Source: Bosea vestrisii
GTDB lineage: Bacteria > Pseudomonadota > Alphaproteobacteria > Rhizobiales > Beijerinckiaceae
Assembly (NCBI RefSeq): GCF_030144325.1
Contig: NZ_CP126307.1
Coordinates: 124,001-188,000, forward strand
DNA: 64,000 nt
Direction: 5' to 3'
The notes below the pieces were generated by a model. It worked only from the letters and a program-made list of their open reading frames with translations, was not told where the DNA came from and searched no databases. The position numbers were made by a program, and so were the translations under genes. This document shows, in pieces, positions 1 through 8,397 of the stretch (position 1 is its first letter; the number at the start of each line of letters is the position of its first letter).

Positions 1-279
1 GCCGCGCCGCGCCCGGTCGTGCGTCGCAACGGCGCCTGGATTATGCGTGACGACGAGCGCATGGAGCTCCTGCCCGGCGAGGTGGTTGAGACGAAGCAGG
101 TCCGCTTCCGTACGCTCGGCTGCTACCCGCTGACCGGCGCGGTCGAGAGCGAGGCGGCGAACCTCACCGACATCATCACTGAGATGCGCACGTCGCGTTC
201 TTCGGAACGCGAGGGGCGCGTCATCGACCATGACGGCTCCGGCTCGATGGAACAGAAGAAGCAGGAAGGCTATTTCTGA
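1..279 (+). CDS. cysD: Sulfate adenylyltransferase subunit 2 (CysD), 3' end only
   Basis: The reading frame enters from the left edge, so the start lies outside the window and only the last 92 codons are seen. They match the C-terminal part of CysD, the small subunit of ATP sulfurylase. With the GTPase CysN it makes adenosine 5'-phosphosulfate from ATP and sulfate in the cytoplasm, the first step of sulfate assimilation. The stretch 'RTLGCYPLTGAVES' and the tail ending 'EQKKQEGYF' are typical of the family. The TGA stop shares one base with the ATG of the next gene, so cysD and cysN are translationally coupled. Confidence 0.93.
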   Translation, partial: AAPRPVVRRNGAWIMRDDERMELLPGEVVETKQVRFRTLGCYPLTGAVESEAANLTDIITEMRTSRSSEREGRVIDHDGSGSMEQKKQEGYF

Positions 280-1907
280 TGGCGGCGCTCGCGAAGTTGA
301 AGGGCCAGCCCGCTCCGGCTGGCCAGCCGCATCCCGCCAATGACCAGGGCCAGAACACCGAGGGCAGTGCCCGCGCTTTGTTGCGCTTCATCACCTGCGG
401 CTCGGTCGACGACGGCAAGTCGACGCTGATCGGACGCATACTCTACGAGGCCGGCGCAGTCTTCGACGACCAGCTCACGGCGCTCGACAGCGATTCCCGC
501 AAATTCGGCACGCAAGGCGCGGCGCCGGACTTCGCGCTGCTGGTCGACGGGCTCTCGGCCGAGCGCGAGCAGGGCATCACCATCGATGTCGCCTATCGCT
601 ATTTCTCGACCGACGCTCGCAGCTTCATTGTCGCGGACACCCCCGGCCACGAGCAGTACACCCGCAACATGGCGACCGGCGCATCGACCGCCGACCTCGC
701 CATTATCCTGATCGACGCCCGCAAGGGCCTGCTGCCGCAGACGCGCCGGCACTCCTTCATCGTCTCGCTGGTCGGTGTCAGGCACGTCGTCGTCGCCGTC
801 AACAAGATGGACCTGGTCGGCTATGACGAGGCGGTCTACCGGCAGATCGAACAGGATTACCGCAAGGCGGTCGCGGGCTTAGGCTTCGCCAGCATCGATT
901 TCGTCCCGGTCTCGGCCCGTGACGGCGAGAACGTCACCAGCCTTTCTGGCCTGATGCCCTGGTATCGCGGGCCGGCGCTGCTGCCCTTGCTGGAATCCGT
1001 CGTGGTCGTCGCCGAGGCTGAGGTCGAGGCTGGCTTCGCCTTGCCGGTGCAGTGGGTCAACCGGCCCGATCTCGACTTCCGCGGCTTTGCCGGCACGGTC
1101 GCGCAAGGGCGCTTGCGCGTCGGGGATGCGGTCGCGGCGCTGCCGTCGGGCCGACGCAGCACGATTGCGCGCATCCTCGCGCCGTCCGGCGACGTCTCGC
1201 AGGCGGGCGCCGGCCAGTCGGTGACCGTCACGCTTGCCGACGAGATCGATGTCTCCCGTGGCGACGTCATCGCCTCGCTCACGCACGCGCCCACGGCGCA
1301 ACAGGAGCTGCGGGCGCGCCTGCTCTGGACCGGCGAGGCGGCGCTGCGCGAAGGCGGCGAGTTCATCCTCAAGCTTGCCACGTCGACCGCTAACGCCCAG
1401 ATCGTCCGGCTGCATCACAGCGTCGATATCGAGAGCTATGCCGAAACGCCGGCCGAGAGCCTGGCGATGAACGGAATCGGGTTGGCGACGTTGAAGCTCG
1501 ACCGGCCGCTCGCAGTGCTCGACTATGCCCGCAGCCGTGAGCTTGGCGGTTTCATCCTGATCGACAGGCTCAGCAACCAGACGGTCGCCTTCGGCTTCGT
1601 CGAGATCCGCACGGCTCAGGACAAGGTTCGTTCGGTCACCGAGGCGGGGGCTGCTGGCCGTGCCGTTCTGCGTCTCGTCGGCTGGCGTGGTGCGCAGGAA
1701 CGCCGCGCCTGGTTCGAGGCGATGAGCTGGCGCCTGGCGTCCGGATTGTTCGTCTTCGCCGCCGTGGCGCTGCCGACGGGGCAGTGGGCCCTCGCAGCTG
1801 CTCTCGGGGTGGGCGATGTAGTGCTGCGGCCGCTGTTGAAGGGCCTGCATGCCAGACTATGGGCGAGGAGGGCTCCGCCGGCGCTCTATGACGGGGCGGG
1901 GATCTAA
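279..1907 (+). CDS. cysN: Sulfate adenylyltransferase subunit 1 (CysN) with C-terminal DUF2061-like domain
   Basis: CysN is the GTPase subunit of ATP sulfurylase; GTP hydrolysis drives APS formation with CysD. The 542-residue product has the G1 loop GSVDDGKST (about residues 41-49), G3 DTPGH (120-124), G4 NKMD (about 175), then EF-Tu-like beta-barrel domains to about residue 450. There is no APS kinase (CysC) domain, although fused CysNC proteins are common in rhizobia. Instead residues about 475-528 contain 'AMSWRLASGLFVF', 'TGQWALAAAL' and 'LKGLHARLW', which resemble the small membrane domain DUF2061. The protein is therefore longer than a plain CysN (about 475 residues). The start is fixed by the one-base overlap with cysD. 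The activity call is secure; the tail assignment rests on visual motif matching. Confidence 0.93.
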   Translation: MAALAKLKGQPAPAGQPHPANDQGQNTEGSARALLRFITCGSVDDGKSTLIGRILYEAGAVFDDQLTALDSDSRKFGTQGAAPDFALLVDGLSAEREQGITIDVAYRYFSTDARSFIVADTPGHEQYTRNMATGASTADLAIILIDARKGLLPQTRRHSFIVSLVGVRHVVVAVNKMDLVGYDEAVYRQIEQDYRKAVAGLGFASIDFVPVSARDGENVTSLSGLMPWYRGPALLPLLESVVVVAEAEVEAGFALPVQWVNRPDLDFRGFAGTVAQGRLRVGDAVAALPSGRRSTIARILAPSGDVSQAGAGQSVTVTLADEIDVSRGDVIASLTHAPTAQQELRARLLWTGEAALREGGEFILKLATSTANAQIVRLHHSVDIESYAETPAESLAMNGIGLATLKLDRPLAVLDYARSRELGGFILIDRLSNQTVAFGFVEIRTAQDKVRSVTEAGAAGRAVLRLVGWRGAQERRAWFEAMSWRLASGLFVFAAVALPTGQWALAAALGVGDVVLRPLLKGLHARLWARRAPPALYDGAGI

Positions 1908-1968
1908 GAGCGGGATCTGAAGAGCGCCGGACGGCCTTCTGCCGGCCCGGCGTTGCGCAAGCGGTGAC

Positions 1969-2619
1969 TTAAGCCGCCTGGGAATAGGTCGCGCCAGCGG
2001 GAGCTCGTGCCCCGAGCTGGTAGGTCTGGCCATAGGCTTCGGACGCGCCGCTGACTTCCGGCGACGGTGGCGGAGGCGGCCGGTGCGAGGCACGCTCCTC
2101 CATCTGCTTCTTGAAGTCGTCCATCTCCTTCTTGGAGATCTTGCCGTCCTGATCCGCGTCCATCGCGGCGAAGAGGCGGCTGAGCAGGCCGTTCGAGCCG
2201 TCGCCATCGGGGGCGACCGCCCTCAGGAATTCTTCCTTGGCGACGCTGCCATCGGAATCGGAGTCGAGCTTGGCGAAGTAGTTCTTGTCGTCGCCGTCCT
2301 TGGCGTCGGCCTTGGTCGCCGTCGTGGCGCTGGCCGTATCCGACTGGAGCATCAGCAGGAGGGCCTGCATCTGCTGGTCGGCCTTCTCGAACTTCGCCTT
2401 GAAGGCGTCCGATTCCGCCTTGCTGACCGACCCATCCTGGTCGGCGTCCATCGCCTTGAACAGCTTCTCGGTTTTCTTGCTGTCGGCGCCCTTCGGCGCG
2501 CCGGCGGCAAATTCATCGAGGTTGAGTATCCCGTCACTGTTGCCGTCGAGCTTGTCGAAGCTCGGTGGTTTTCCGGGCGGTGGCGGGCGAAAGCCCCCAA
2601 CGCCGCCGATGCTTGTCAT
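1969..2619 (-). CDS. Four-EF-hand calcium-binding protein
   Basis: The 216-residue protein contains four canonical EF-hand loops: DGNSDGILNLDE (about 25-36), DADQDGSVSKAE (58-69), DSDSDGSVAKEE (119-130) and DADQDGKISKKE (154-165). All keep the Asp/Asn ligands, the Gly at loop position 6 and the closing Glu, so calcium binding is likely for each. No signal peptide is visible; the N-terminus is Gly/Pro-rich and the C-terminus Pro/Ala-rich. I chose the ATG at 2617-2619, which has an AGGAG site about seven bases upstream, over an in-frame ATG seven codons earlier that has none. It is convergent with cysN. Its role is unknown; candidates are calcium buffering or sensing. Confidence 0.9.
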   Translation of the reverse strand: MTSIGGVGGFRPPPPGKPPSFDKLDGNSDGILNLDEFAAGAPKGADSKKTEKLFKAMDADQDGSVSKAESDAFKAKFEKADQQMQALLLMLQSDTASATTATKADAKDGDDKNYFAKLDSDSDGSVAKEEFLRAVAPDGDGSNGLLSRLFAAMDADQDGKISKKEMDDFKKQMEERASHRPPPPPSPEVSGASEAYGQTYQLGARAPAGATYSQAA

Positions 2620-2726
2620 GCGATACTCCTGGTTACGCACCGCCCGGGAATGGGCAGCGCCTTCGAGTATCGTGGGTAATTCTTGGTAAATTCCTAGCGG
2701 CTTGGAAACCCTACCGGGCCGAATGC

Positions 2727-3158
2727 TCAGCCCGCCAGTACAGCCGTCGCTTCGATCTCGACCATTGCCTCGGGCTCGACCAATGCCGCGACCGCGACCA
2801 CCGCCATGGCCGGGAAATGCCGGCCGAAATTGGCGCGGTAGGCCGGGCCGAGCTCGGAAAGGCTGCTGCGATAGGCCTCGATGTCGGTGACATACCAGGT
2901 CAGCCGCACGATGTCCTCGACCTGTCCGCCGCCGGCCTCGACAACCGCCTTGATATTGGCGAGCGTCTGGCCGACCTGCGCGACGAAGTCCTTGGCGAAG
3001 ACGCCCTGGGCGTCCCAGCCGACGAGGCCGCCGGTCATCAGCACCGTGCCTTCGGCGACCATGCCGTTGGCATAGCCGCGCGGCTGCGGCCAGCCTTCGG
3101 GCAGGACGGCGCGGGCGCGGCGCGAAGCGGGATCGGAGGGCGGCATGCCGCTGGTCAT
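2727..3158 (-). CDS. RidA family (YjgF/YER057c/UK114) protein
   Basis: A 143-residue protein with the RidA fold signature: an N-terminal 'GYANGMVAEGTVLMTGG' strand region, 'QVGQTLANIKAVVEAGGG' in the middle and 'VVAVAALVEPEAMVEIEA' at the end. RidA enzymes hydrolyse reactive enamine/imine intermediates to ketones and ammonia. It is the last gene of the minus-strand run that starts with the SDR, 23 bases after the CoA ligase. In this context the substrate could be the amino-cyclohexene (enamine) CoA thioester formed by the monooxygenase/reductase; that link is inference. The ribosome-binding site is weak, and an in-frame ATG four codons downstream (3146) is an alternative start. Confidence 0.88.
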   Translation of the reverse strand: MTSGMPPSDPASRRARAVLPEGWPQPRGYANGMVAEGTVLMTGGLVGWDAQGVFAKDFVAQVGQTLANIKAVVEAGGGQVEDIVRLTWYVTDIEAYRSSLSELGPAYRANFGRHFPAMAVVAVAALVEPEAMVEIEATAVLAG

Positions 3159-3181
3159 GGCGTGGTCTTTCTCAAAAACAC

Positions 3182-4828
3182 TCAGGAGGCTGCGGCCGCT
3201 TCCTGGCGGGCGATCTCGCGCAGGGCAAAACGTTGCAGCTTCCCGGTAGGGGTCTTCGGCAGGGTTGTCACGAAGGCGATGGCGCGCGGATACTTGTAAG
3301 GCGCGATCGCCGCCTTGACGTGGTCTTGAAGCGCCTTAGCCAATGCAGCATCACCGTTGAAGCCATCGCGCAGCAGCACATAGGCCTTCACGATCTGGCC
3401 GCGCTCCGGGCAGGGGGCGCCGACAACGCCGCATTCGGCCACCGCCTCATGCGTCAGCAGGCAGGCTTCGACTTCCGGCCCGGCAATGTTGTAGCCGGCC
3501 GAGATGATCATGTCGTCGGAGCGGGCCTGGTACCAGAAATACCCATCGGCATCGCGCAGATAGGTGTCGCCGGTGACGTTCCAGCCGTCGAGGATGTATT
3601 TGGCCTGGCGCGGGTCGGCGAGATAGCGGCAGCCGGTCGGTCCGCGCACGGCGAGGCGCCCGGGCGTGCCGTCCGGCACCTCCTTGCCGTCCTCGTCGAC
3701 GATCTTCGCTTCGTAGCCCGGCACCGGCAGGCCTGTCGCCCCGGGCCGGATCGTCTCGCGGGGCGCGCCGATGAAGATGTGCAGCATCTCGGTCGCGCCG
3801 ATCCCGTCCATCAATGGCAGCCCGGTCGCTTCCTGCCAGGCGTCGAAGGTCGCCTTCGGCAATGCCTCGCCGGCCGAGACGCAGATGCGCAGCGAGGAGA
3901 GGTCGCGCTCGCCGAGCTTGCCGAGCATGGCGCGATAGGCGGTCGGCGCGGTGAAGCAGACGGTGGCACGATGGCGCTCGATCGCCTCGGCGAGATCGGG
4001 CGGCGCGACCTTGGCCGGCAGCACGCAGGCGGCGCCGATCCGCAACGGAAACAGCACGATGCCGCCGAGCCCGAAGGTGAAGGCGAGCGGCGGTGAGCCG
4101 ATGAAGCGGTCTTCCGGCGCGGCCTTGAGGACGCGCGCGCCATAGGCATCGCAGATCGCCAGCAGGTCGCGCTGGAAATGCATGGTGCCCTTGGGCTCGC
4201 CGGTGGTGCCCGAGGTGAAGGCGATCAGACAGACATCGTCCTGCGCCGTGTCAGCCGGCTCGAAAAGCTCGTAGCCGGCTTTCACCATCAGGCCTTCTAG
4301 CGCGCCATCTCCCCATGTCACAATGGTCGAGAGTTCCGGCGCAAGAGTTTGAGCTGCCTTGAGTTCGTCGACTAATGATGCGTCGCAGAGCGCCAGCCCG
4401 ATCTTCGCCTTGCGGATCGGATAGGCGATCTCACCGGCACGCAGCATCGGCATGGTCGCGACCACGACGCCGCCGGCCTTCAGCACCGCGAAATAGGTCG
4501 CGACCATCATCGGCGTGTTGGCGGCGCGCAGCAGCACGCGATTGCCCGGCACCATGCCAAGATCGCGGGTCAGCACATTGGCGATGCGGTTCACGGTGTC
4601 GGCGAGCGCCTGATAGCTCCAGATATCGCTCGGTCCGATCACCGCATCGCGCGCGCCGTGCCCCTCGGCGACATGGCGATCGACGAATTCGGTGACGACG
4701 TTGAGCCGCTCGGGATAGCTCAGCTCGGCGGCTGCAAGGTCGAGGCGCGGCCAGCTTTCGCGCGGCGGCAGGTTGTCCCGCGCGAACATGTCCACATGTC
4801 CCGACCGCATGAGATCTGCGGTACCCAT
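3182..4828 (-). CDS. Aryl-CoA ligase, probable 2-aminobenzoate-CoA ligase
   Basis: An ANL-superfamily acyl-CoA synthetase of 548 residues. It carries the P-loop-like A3 motif TSGTTGEPKG, the A5-type motif 'GIGATEMLHIFIGAP', the A7/A8 region 'VTGDTYLRDADGYFWYQARSDD' and the A10 motif with the catalytic lysine, PKTPTGKLQR. The overall form (about 540 residues, 'SAGYNIAGPEVE') is that of the benzoate/2-aminobenzoate-CoA ligase group. It would adenylate an aromatic acid and load it on CoA in the cytoplasm. It sits between the acyl-CoA dehydrogenase (21 bases) and the RidA gene. The exact acid cannot be read from the sequence; 2-aminobenzoate is inferred from the monooxygenase/reductase across the promoter. 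Salicylate or another aromatic acid is the alternative. Confidence 0.85.
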   Translation of the reverse strand: MGTADLMRSGHVDMFARDNLPPRESWPRLDLAAAELSYPERLNVVTEFVDRHVAEGHGARDAVIGPSDIWSYQALADTVNRIANVLTRDLGMVPGNRVLLRAANTPMMVATYFAVLKAGGVVVATMPMLRAGEIAYPIRKAKIGLALCDASLVDELKAAQTLAPELSTIVTWGDGALEGLMVKAGYELFEPADTAQDDVCLIAFTSGTTGEPKGTMHFQRDLLAICDAYGARVLKAAPEDRFIGSPPLAFTFGLGGIVLFPLRIGAACVLPAKVAPPDLAEAIERHRATVCFTAPTAYRAMLGKLGERDLSSLRICVSAGEALPKATFDAWQEATGLPLMDGIGATEMLHIFIGAPRETIRPGATGLPVPGYEAKIVDEDGKEVPDGTPGRLAVRGPTGCRYLADPRQAKYILDGWNVTGDTYLRDADGYFWYQARSDDMIISAGYNIAGPEVEACLLTHEAVAECGVVGAPCPERGQIVKAYVLLRDGFNGDAALAKALQDHVKAAIAPYKYPRAIAFVTTLPKTPTGKLQRFALREIARQEAAAAS

Positions 4829-4849
4829 CTCGTTCCCCTGGTCTATTTT

Positions 4850-6025
4850 CTACTTCAGCAGGTCGCGCGCGATCACCACCTTCTGCACCTCGCTGGCGCC
4901 CTCGTAGATCCTGAGCGCCCTGATCTCTCGGTAGAGTTCCTCGACCTTGACCCCGCGGGTGACGCCGAGGCCGCCATGGATTTGCACGGCGCGGTCGATC
5001 ACCTTCTGGGCGTTCTCGGTCGCGACCAGTTTGGCGAGCGCCGCCTCGCGGGTGACACGGGGCGCTCCCTGATCCTTGGTCCAGGCAGCGCGGTAGACGA
5101 GGAGGGCGGCGGCATCGACCTCGGCCGCGCTGTCGGCGATCGCCGCCTGCGAGAGCTGGAGGTCGCCGAGCGTGCCGCCGAAGAGCTTGCGGTTCCTCGC
5201 ATGCGACACAGTCTCGTGCAGGGCGCGGCGGGCGAAGCCGAGTGCGGCGGCGCCGACCGTCGAGCGGAAGATGTCGAGCGTTGACATCGCCACCTTGAAG
5301 CCGTCACCGGGACCGCCGATGCGGTTGGTGACGGGAATACGGCAGCCATCGAAGCGCAGGGTCGCGAGTGGATGCGGCGCGATCACGTCGATGCGCTCGG
5401 TGATGGAGAGGCCGGGCGTATCGGCCTCGACCAGATAGGCAGAAAGGCCACGCGCGCCCGGCGCCTCGCCGGAACGGGCGAAGACGACGTAATGGTCCGC
5501 GATGCCGCCATTCGAGATCCAGCTCTTCTCGCCGTCGATCCGGACATGGGCATTGCCGTCCGGCGTCGCCGAGGTCGCCAGTGCCGCGACGTCTGAGCCC
5601 GCCTCCTTCTCGGAGAGGGCGAAGGCAGCGATCTTTTCGCCGCGCGCCACCGCCGGCAGGATGCGCGCCTTCATCTCGGGCGAGCCGGCGACGGTGATCG
5701 CGCCGGTCCCCAGCCCCTGCATGGCGAAGGCGAAATCGGCGAGCCCGTCACGGGCGGCCAGTATTTCACGGGCGAGGCAGAGCGTGCGCACGTCGAGCGC
5801 GGCATGCAAACCGCCGTATTCGGACGGCACGGCGGCCCTGAGGAAGCCGGCTTCGCCCAGCGCTTTCACCCGGGCCCGGCAGGCCTCGTCGACATCGTCA
5901 TGCGGCAGGCCGGGCAGGGTGGCGTCTGCCCAGGCAGAGAGCTTTTGCGCGAAGTCACGGTGATGCGCCTCAAAGAAGGGCCAGTCGAGCGTGTCGCCAA
6001 GAATGCCTGTGCCGAGCGAAACCAT
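4850..6025 (-). CDS. Acyl-CoA dehydrogenase
   Basis: A 391-residue FAD-dependent acyl-CoA dehydrogenase of normal length. Seen: 'FALSEKEAGSDVAALAT' (FAD/substrate loop), 'KSWISNGGIADHYVVFARSG' (middle beta domain), 'QLSQAAIADSAAEVDAA' (C-terminal helices) and 'IQIHGG'-type 'AVQIHGGLGVTRGVKVE'. Near the C-terminus, 'LRIYEGASEVQK' carries the catalytic-base glutamate of the short/medium-chain subfamily. It starts one base after the enoyl-CoA hydratase stop and is therefore co-translated with it. In this operon it probably acts on the alicyclic or ring-opened acyl-CoA produced after ring reduction. The exact substrate is not readable. Confidence 0.9.
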   Translation of the reverse strand: MVSLGTGILGDTLDWPFFEAHHRDFAQKLSAWADATLPGLPHDDVDEACRARVKALGEAGFLRAAVPSEYGGLHAALDVRTLCLAREILAARDGLADFAFAMQGLGTGAITVAGSPEMKARILPAVARGEKIAAFALSEKEAGSDVAALATSATPDGNAHVRIDGEKSWISNGGIADHYVVFARSGEAPGARGLSAYLVEADTPGLSITERIDVIAPHPLATLRFDGCRIPVTNRIGGPGDGFKVAMSTLDIFRSTVGAAALGFARRALHETVSHARNRKLFGGTLGDLQLSQAAIADSAAEVDAAALLVYRAAWTKDQGAPRVTREAALAKLVATENAQKVIDRAVQIHGGLGVTRGVKVEELYREIRALRIYEGASEVQKVVIARDLLK

Positions 6026-6026
6026 C

Positions 6027-6860
6027 TCAGTTGCCCTCGAACACCGGTTTCCGTTTCTCGGCGAAGGCGTGATAGGCGCGGGAAAAGTCCTCGGTCTGCA
6101 TGCACAGCGCCTGCGCCACCGCTTCCGCCTCGATCGCGGACTCGACCGACATCGCCCATTCCATTTCGAGCATGCGCTTGGTCATGGCGTTGGCGAAGGT
6201 CGGACCGTCGGCGAGTTCGGTGGCGAGCGCCTGCGCCTCGGCGAGCACGCTCTCGCGGGCGATCAGCCGGTTGAGGAAGCCCCAGCGCTCGGCTTCCTCG
6301 CCCTTGAGCACCCGGCCGGTATAGAGCAGCTCGGCGGCGCGCCCCTGGCCGATGATGCGCGGCAGCATCGCGCAGGCGCCCATGTCGCAACCGGCGAGGC
6401 CGACGCGGTTGAACAGGAACGCAATCTTCGTCTCGGCCGTGCCGAAGCGCAGATCCGAGGCCATGGCGACGATCGCGCCGGCGCCGGCGCAGATGCCGTC
6501 GATCGCGGCGATGACCGGCTGCGGGCAAGCGCGCATGGTCTTGACCAGCTCGCCGGTCATTCGGGTGAACTTGAGCAGGTCCTTGGTGTCCATCGCCACC
6601 AGCGGCCCGATGATCTCGAAGACGTCGCCGCCCGAGGAGAAATTGCCGCCGGCGCCGGTGACCACGATCGCCTTGACCTTTTCGTCCTTCTGCGCGGCGA
6701 GGAAGAAGTCGGTCAGCTCGCGATAGCTCTCAAAGGTCAGTGGGTTCTTCTTCTCCGGCCGATTCAGCGTCACCGTCGCGACCTTGCCGACGACCGAGAG
6801 CTGGAAATGCTGTGGCTTGAAGCCGGAAAGCGGCAGGGTGACCGGGTTGGCGCTCGTCAT
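6027..6860 (-). CDS. Enoyl-CoA hydratase/isomerase (crotonase) family protein
   Basis: A 277-residue crotonase-fold protein. The oxyanion-hole segments are clear: 'GAGGNFSSGGDVFEI' near residue 70 and 'AAIDGICAGAGAIVAMASDLRFG' near residue 125. The C-terminal trimerisation helices end in 'AYHAFAEKRKPVFEGN', as usual. The ATG overlaps the MarR stop (ATGA, 6857-6860), which shows tight coupling. Members of this superfamily hydrate, isomerise or hydrolyse C-C bonds in CoA thioesters; here it probably performs hydration or ring opening in aromatic-acid breakdown. The particular reaction is inference. Confidence 0.9.
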   Translation of the reverse strand: MTSANPVTLPLSGFKPQHFQLSVVGKVATVTLNRPEKKNPLTFESYRELTDFFLAAQKDEKVKAIVVTGAGGNFSSGGDVFEIIGPLVAMDTKDLLKFTRMTGELVKTMRACPQPVIAAIDGICAGAGAIVAMASDLRFGTAETKIAFLFNRVGLAGCDMGACAMLPRIIGQGRAAELLYTGRVLKGEEAERWGFLNRLIARESVLAEAQALATELADGPTFANAMTKRMLEMEWAMSVESAIEAEAVAQALCMQTEDFSRAYHAFAEKRKPVFEGN

Positions 6861-7402
6861 TGGTTGTCTCCCGCCGGGGTCGGCGTGCCGCTCTGGCGCT
6901 TGCTGATGGCCTGGTGCAGCGAGGCCTTAGCCCCGCCGAGCAGCCGGAAGAGCTGGCCGATCTCGGGCGATCCGAGCCCGGCAAAGAGCTCGGCGATCCA
7001 GTCCTCATGGCGCTCGGCCATCGCCTTGAAGGCGCGACGCCCCTGGGCGGTCAGCGTCAGCACCTGGACGCGCCGGTCCTGCGCCGCCGGGCGCTTGTCG
7101 ACCAGCCCATCGGCGAGCAGGCCCGCGACCACCGCCGTGACGTTGCCATTCGAGACCATCAATCGCTGCGAGACCTCGCCGACTGTCATGCCGGTCGTCG
7201 ACTTTTCAAGCTGCGCCATCAGGTCGAAGCGCGGCAGCGTCGTCTTGAACTCCTCGCGCAGGCGCGTGCGAATCTCGCTCTCGATCAGGGTCGAGCAGGT
7301 CAGCATTCGCAGCCAGAGCCGAAGTTCGTCCTTGTGATCGCCGGGGCGCTCGCTCGCCTTGGTCTCGCGGTCGAGCAGGGGCGCGCTGGAGGGGATTTCC
7401 AT
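6857..7402 (-). CDS. MarR family transcriptional regulator
   Basis: A 181-residue winged-helix regulator. The recognition region 'TVGEVSQRLMVSNGNVTAVVAGLLADGLV' and the wing 'RPAAQDRRVQVLTLTAQGR' are typical of MarR proteins. It lies within the catabolic minus-strand operon, two bases after the SDR stop and with a 4-base overlap into the hydratase gene. I use the ATG at 7400-7402 because it fits between the neighbours; an ATG 22 codons upstream would overlap the SDR. MarR members in aromatic-acid clusters usually respond to the aryl-CoA. Two AT-rich near-palindromes in the divergent promoter (8193-8215 and 8354-8377) are its likely binding sites. Confidence 0.9.
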   Translation of the reverse strand: MEIPSSAPLLDRETKASERPGDHKDELRLWLRMLTCSTLIESEIRTRLREEFKTTLPRFDLMAQLEKSTTGMTVGEVSQRLMVSNGNVTAVVAGLLADGLVDKRPAAQDRRVQVLTLTAQGRRAFKAMAERHEDWIAELFAGLGSPEIGQLFRLLGGAKASLHQAISKRQSGTPTPAGDNQ

Positions 7403-7404
7403 GG

Positions 7405-8166
7405 TCAGAACTCCCCGCCATTGATCAGGATGGACTGGCCGGTGATGCCGCGGCTGTGAGGGCTGCACAGATTGAGGACGGCGGCCGCAACCTCCTCCGG
7501 CGTGATCAGCCGGTGCTGCGGATTGTCCTTGGTCAACTCCGTCAGCGCCTCTTCGCGGCTCTTGCCGGTCTTGGCCGCTATCGTGGTCAGGCTGCCGGCG
7601 ACCATGTCGGTATCGGTGTAGCCCGGGCAGACCGCGTTGACGGTGACGCCGCTGCGCGCCGTCTCCAGCGCCAGCGAGCGGACGAGGCCGACCACGGCAT
7701 GCTTGGCGGCAACATAGGCCGAGACGTAAGCATAGCCGCGGTGCCCGGCAGTCGAAGCAATCGCGACCAGCCGGCCCGAGCCGCGCTGGGTCATGCCGGG
7801 CAAAGCGGGCCGGAAGCAGTTCACCGTGCCGATCAGGTTGATATCGACCATGCGCCGGAACAGCTCGGCATCGCTGCGCTGGAAGCTCGCGCTCTCGGCG
7901 GCACCGGCATTGGCGACGACGATGTCGAAAGCTTGGCCCGCCGCGAGCCCTGCCATCGCTTCGCTCACGGCGCTCTCATTGGTCACGTCTACGGAATGGG
8001 CGGCGTCGGCCGCGCCGTCGAGCACAGCCTGTTGCAGGATGTCGCCATTGCGGCCGATGATCGAGACGCGGGCGCCGGCCTGGCGGAGGGCAAAGGCAAT
8101 GGCGCGGCCGATGCCACGTCCGCCGCCGCTCACCAGGGCATGCTGTCCCGCCAGAGCCGATGCCAT
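7405..8166 (-). CDS. Short-chain dehydrogenase/reductase (SDR), probable 3-hydroxyacyl-CoA dehydrogenase
   Basis: A 253-residue classical SDR. It has the nucleotide-binding motif 'SGGGRGIGRA' (about 13-22), 'NAGAAES' after the fourth strand, the catalytic Ser in 'IASTAGHRG', and the YxxxK pair in 'YVAAKHA'; the C-terminus 'TGQSILINGGEF' is standard. The ATG at 8164-8166 is preceded by GAGGGAG at good spacing. It is the first gene of the minus-strand operon and is followed two bases later by the MarR gene. In CoA-linked aromatic breakdown an SDR usually oxidises a 3-hydroxyacyl-CoA formed by the hydratase, so that is the inferred reaction. Confidence 0.9.
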   Translation of the reverse strand: MASALAGQHALVSGGGRGIGRAIAFALRQAGARVSIIGRNGDILQQAVLDGAADAAHSVDVTNESAVSEAMAGLAAGQAFDIVVANAGAAESASFQRSDAELFRRMVDINLIGTVNCFRPALPGMTQRGSGRLVAIASTAGHRGYAYVSAYVAAKHAVVGLVRSLALETARSGVTVNAVCPGYTDTDMVAGSLTTIAAKTGKSREEALTELTKDNPQHRLITPEEVAAAVLNLCSPHSRGITGQSILINGGEF

Positions 8167-8192
8167 GCCGTTCACTCCCTCTTGAAGGTCAA

Positions 8193-8215
8193 TATATTTT
8201 AGGTCTGAAACATTT
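8193..8215. promoter_or_regulatory. Candidate MarR operator 1 (SDR side)
   Basis: The AT-rich near-palindrome ATTTTAGGTCTGAAACATTT lies about 30 bases upstream of the SDR start. It shares the core ATTTTAGGT(C/T)T(G/A)AAA with a second copy 160 bases away, next to the divergent gene. Both stand out from the surrounding GC-rich DNA. Binding by the neighbouring MarR protein is inference. Confidence 0.6.
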
Positions 8216-8353
8216 TGCAAGAGGCACGGTGAACAGCGATGGGTGAATATCGAAACAAACATATATGACAGTGCATTATACGGGATTTTTATCGAGGTGA
8301 CCCGCATTTTTCGGGGCGGGATGGGTAGTCGATCCGTCAGGGCTTGAGCCAAA

Positions 8354-8377
8354 ATTATTTTAGGTTTAAAATGATTT
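8354..8377. promoter_or_regulatory. Candidate MarR operator 2 (monooxygenase side)
   Basis: The second copy of the AT-rich core reads ATTTTAGGTTTAAAATGATT. It contains ATTTTA-ggt-TTAAAAT, close to a perfect inverted repeat. It lies about 20-45 bases upstream of the monooxygenase/reductase ATG at 8398, so a bound protein would block transcription or early elongation. The pair with the site at 8193 suggests one regulator controls both arms. Confidence 0.6.
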
Positions 8378-8397
8378 CGCGAGCCAGGGAGAGCGTG

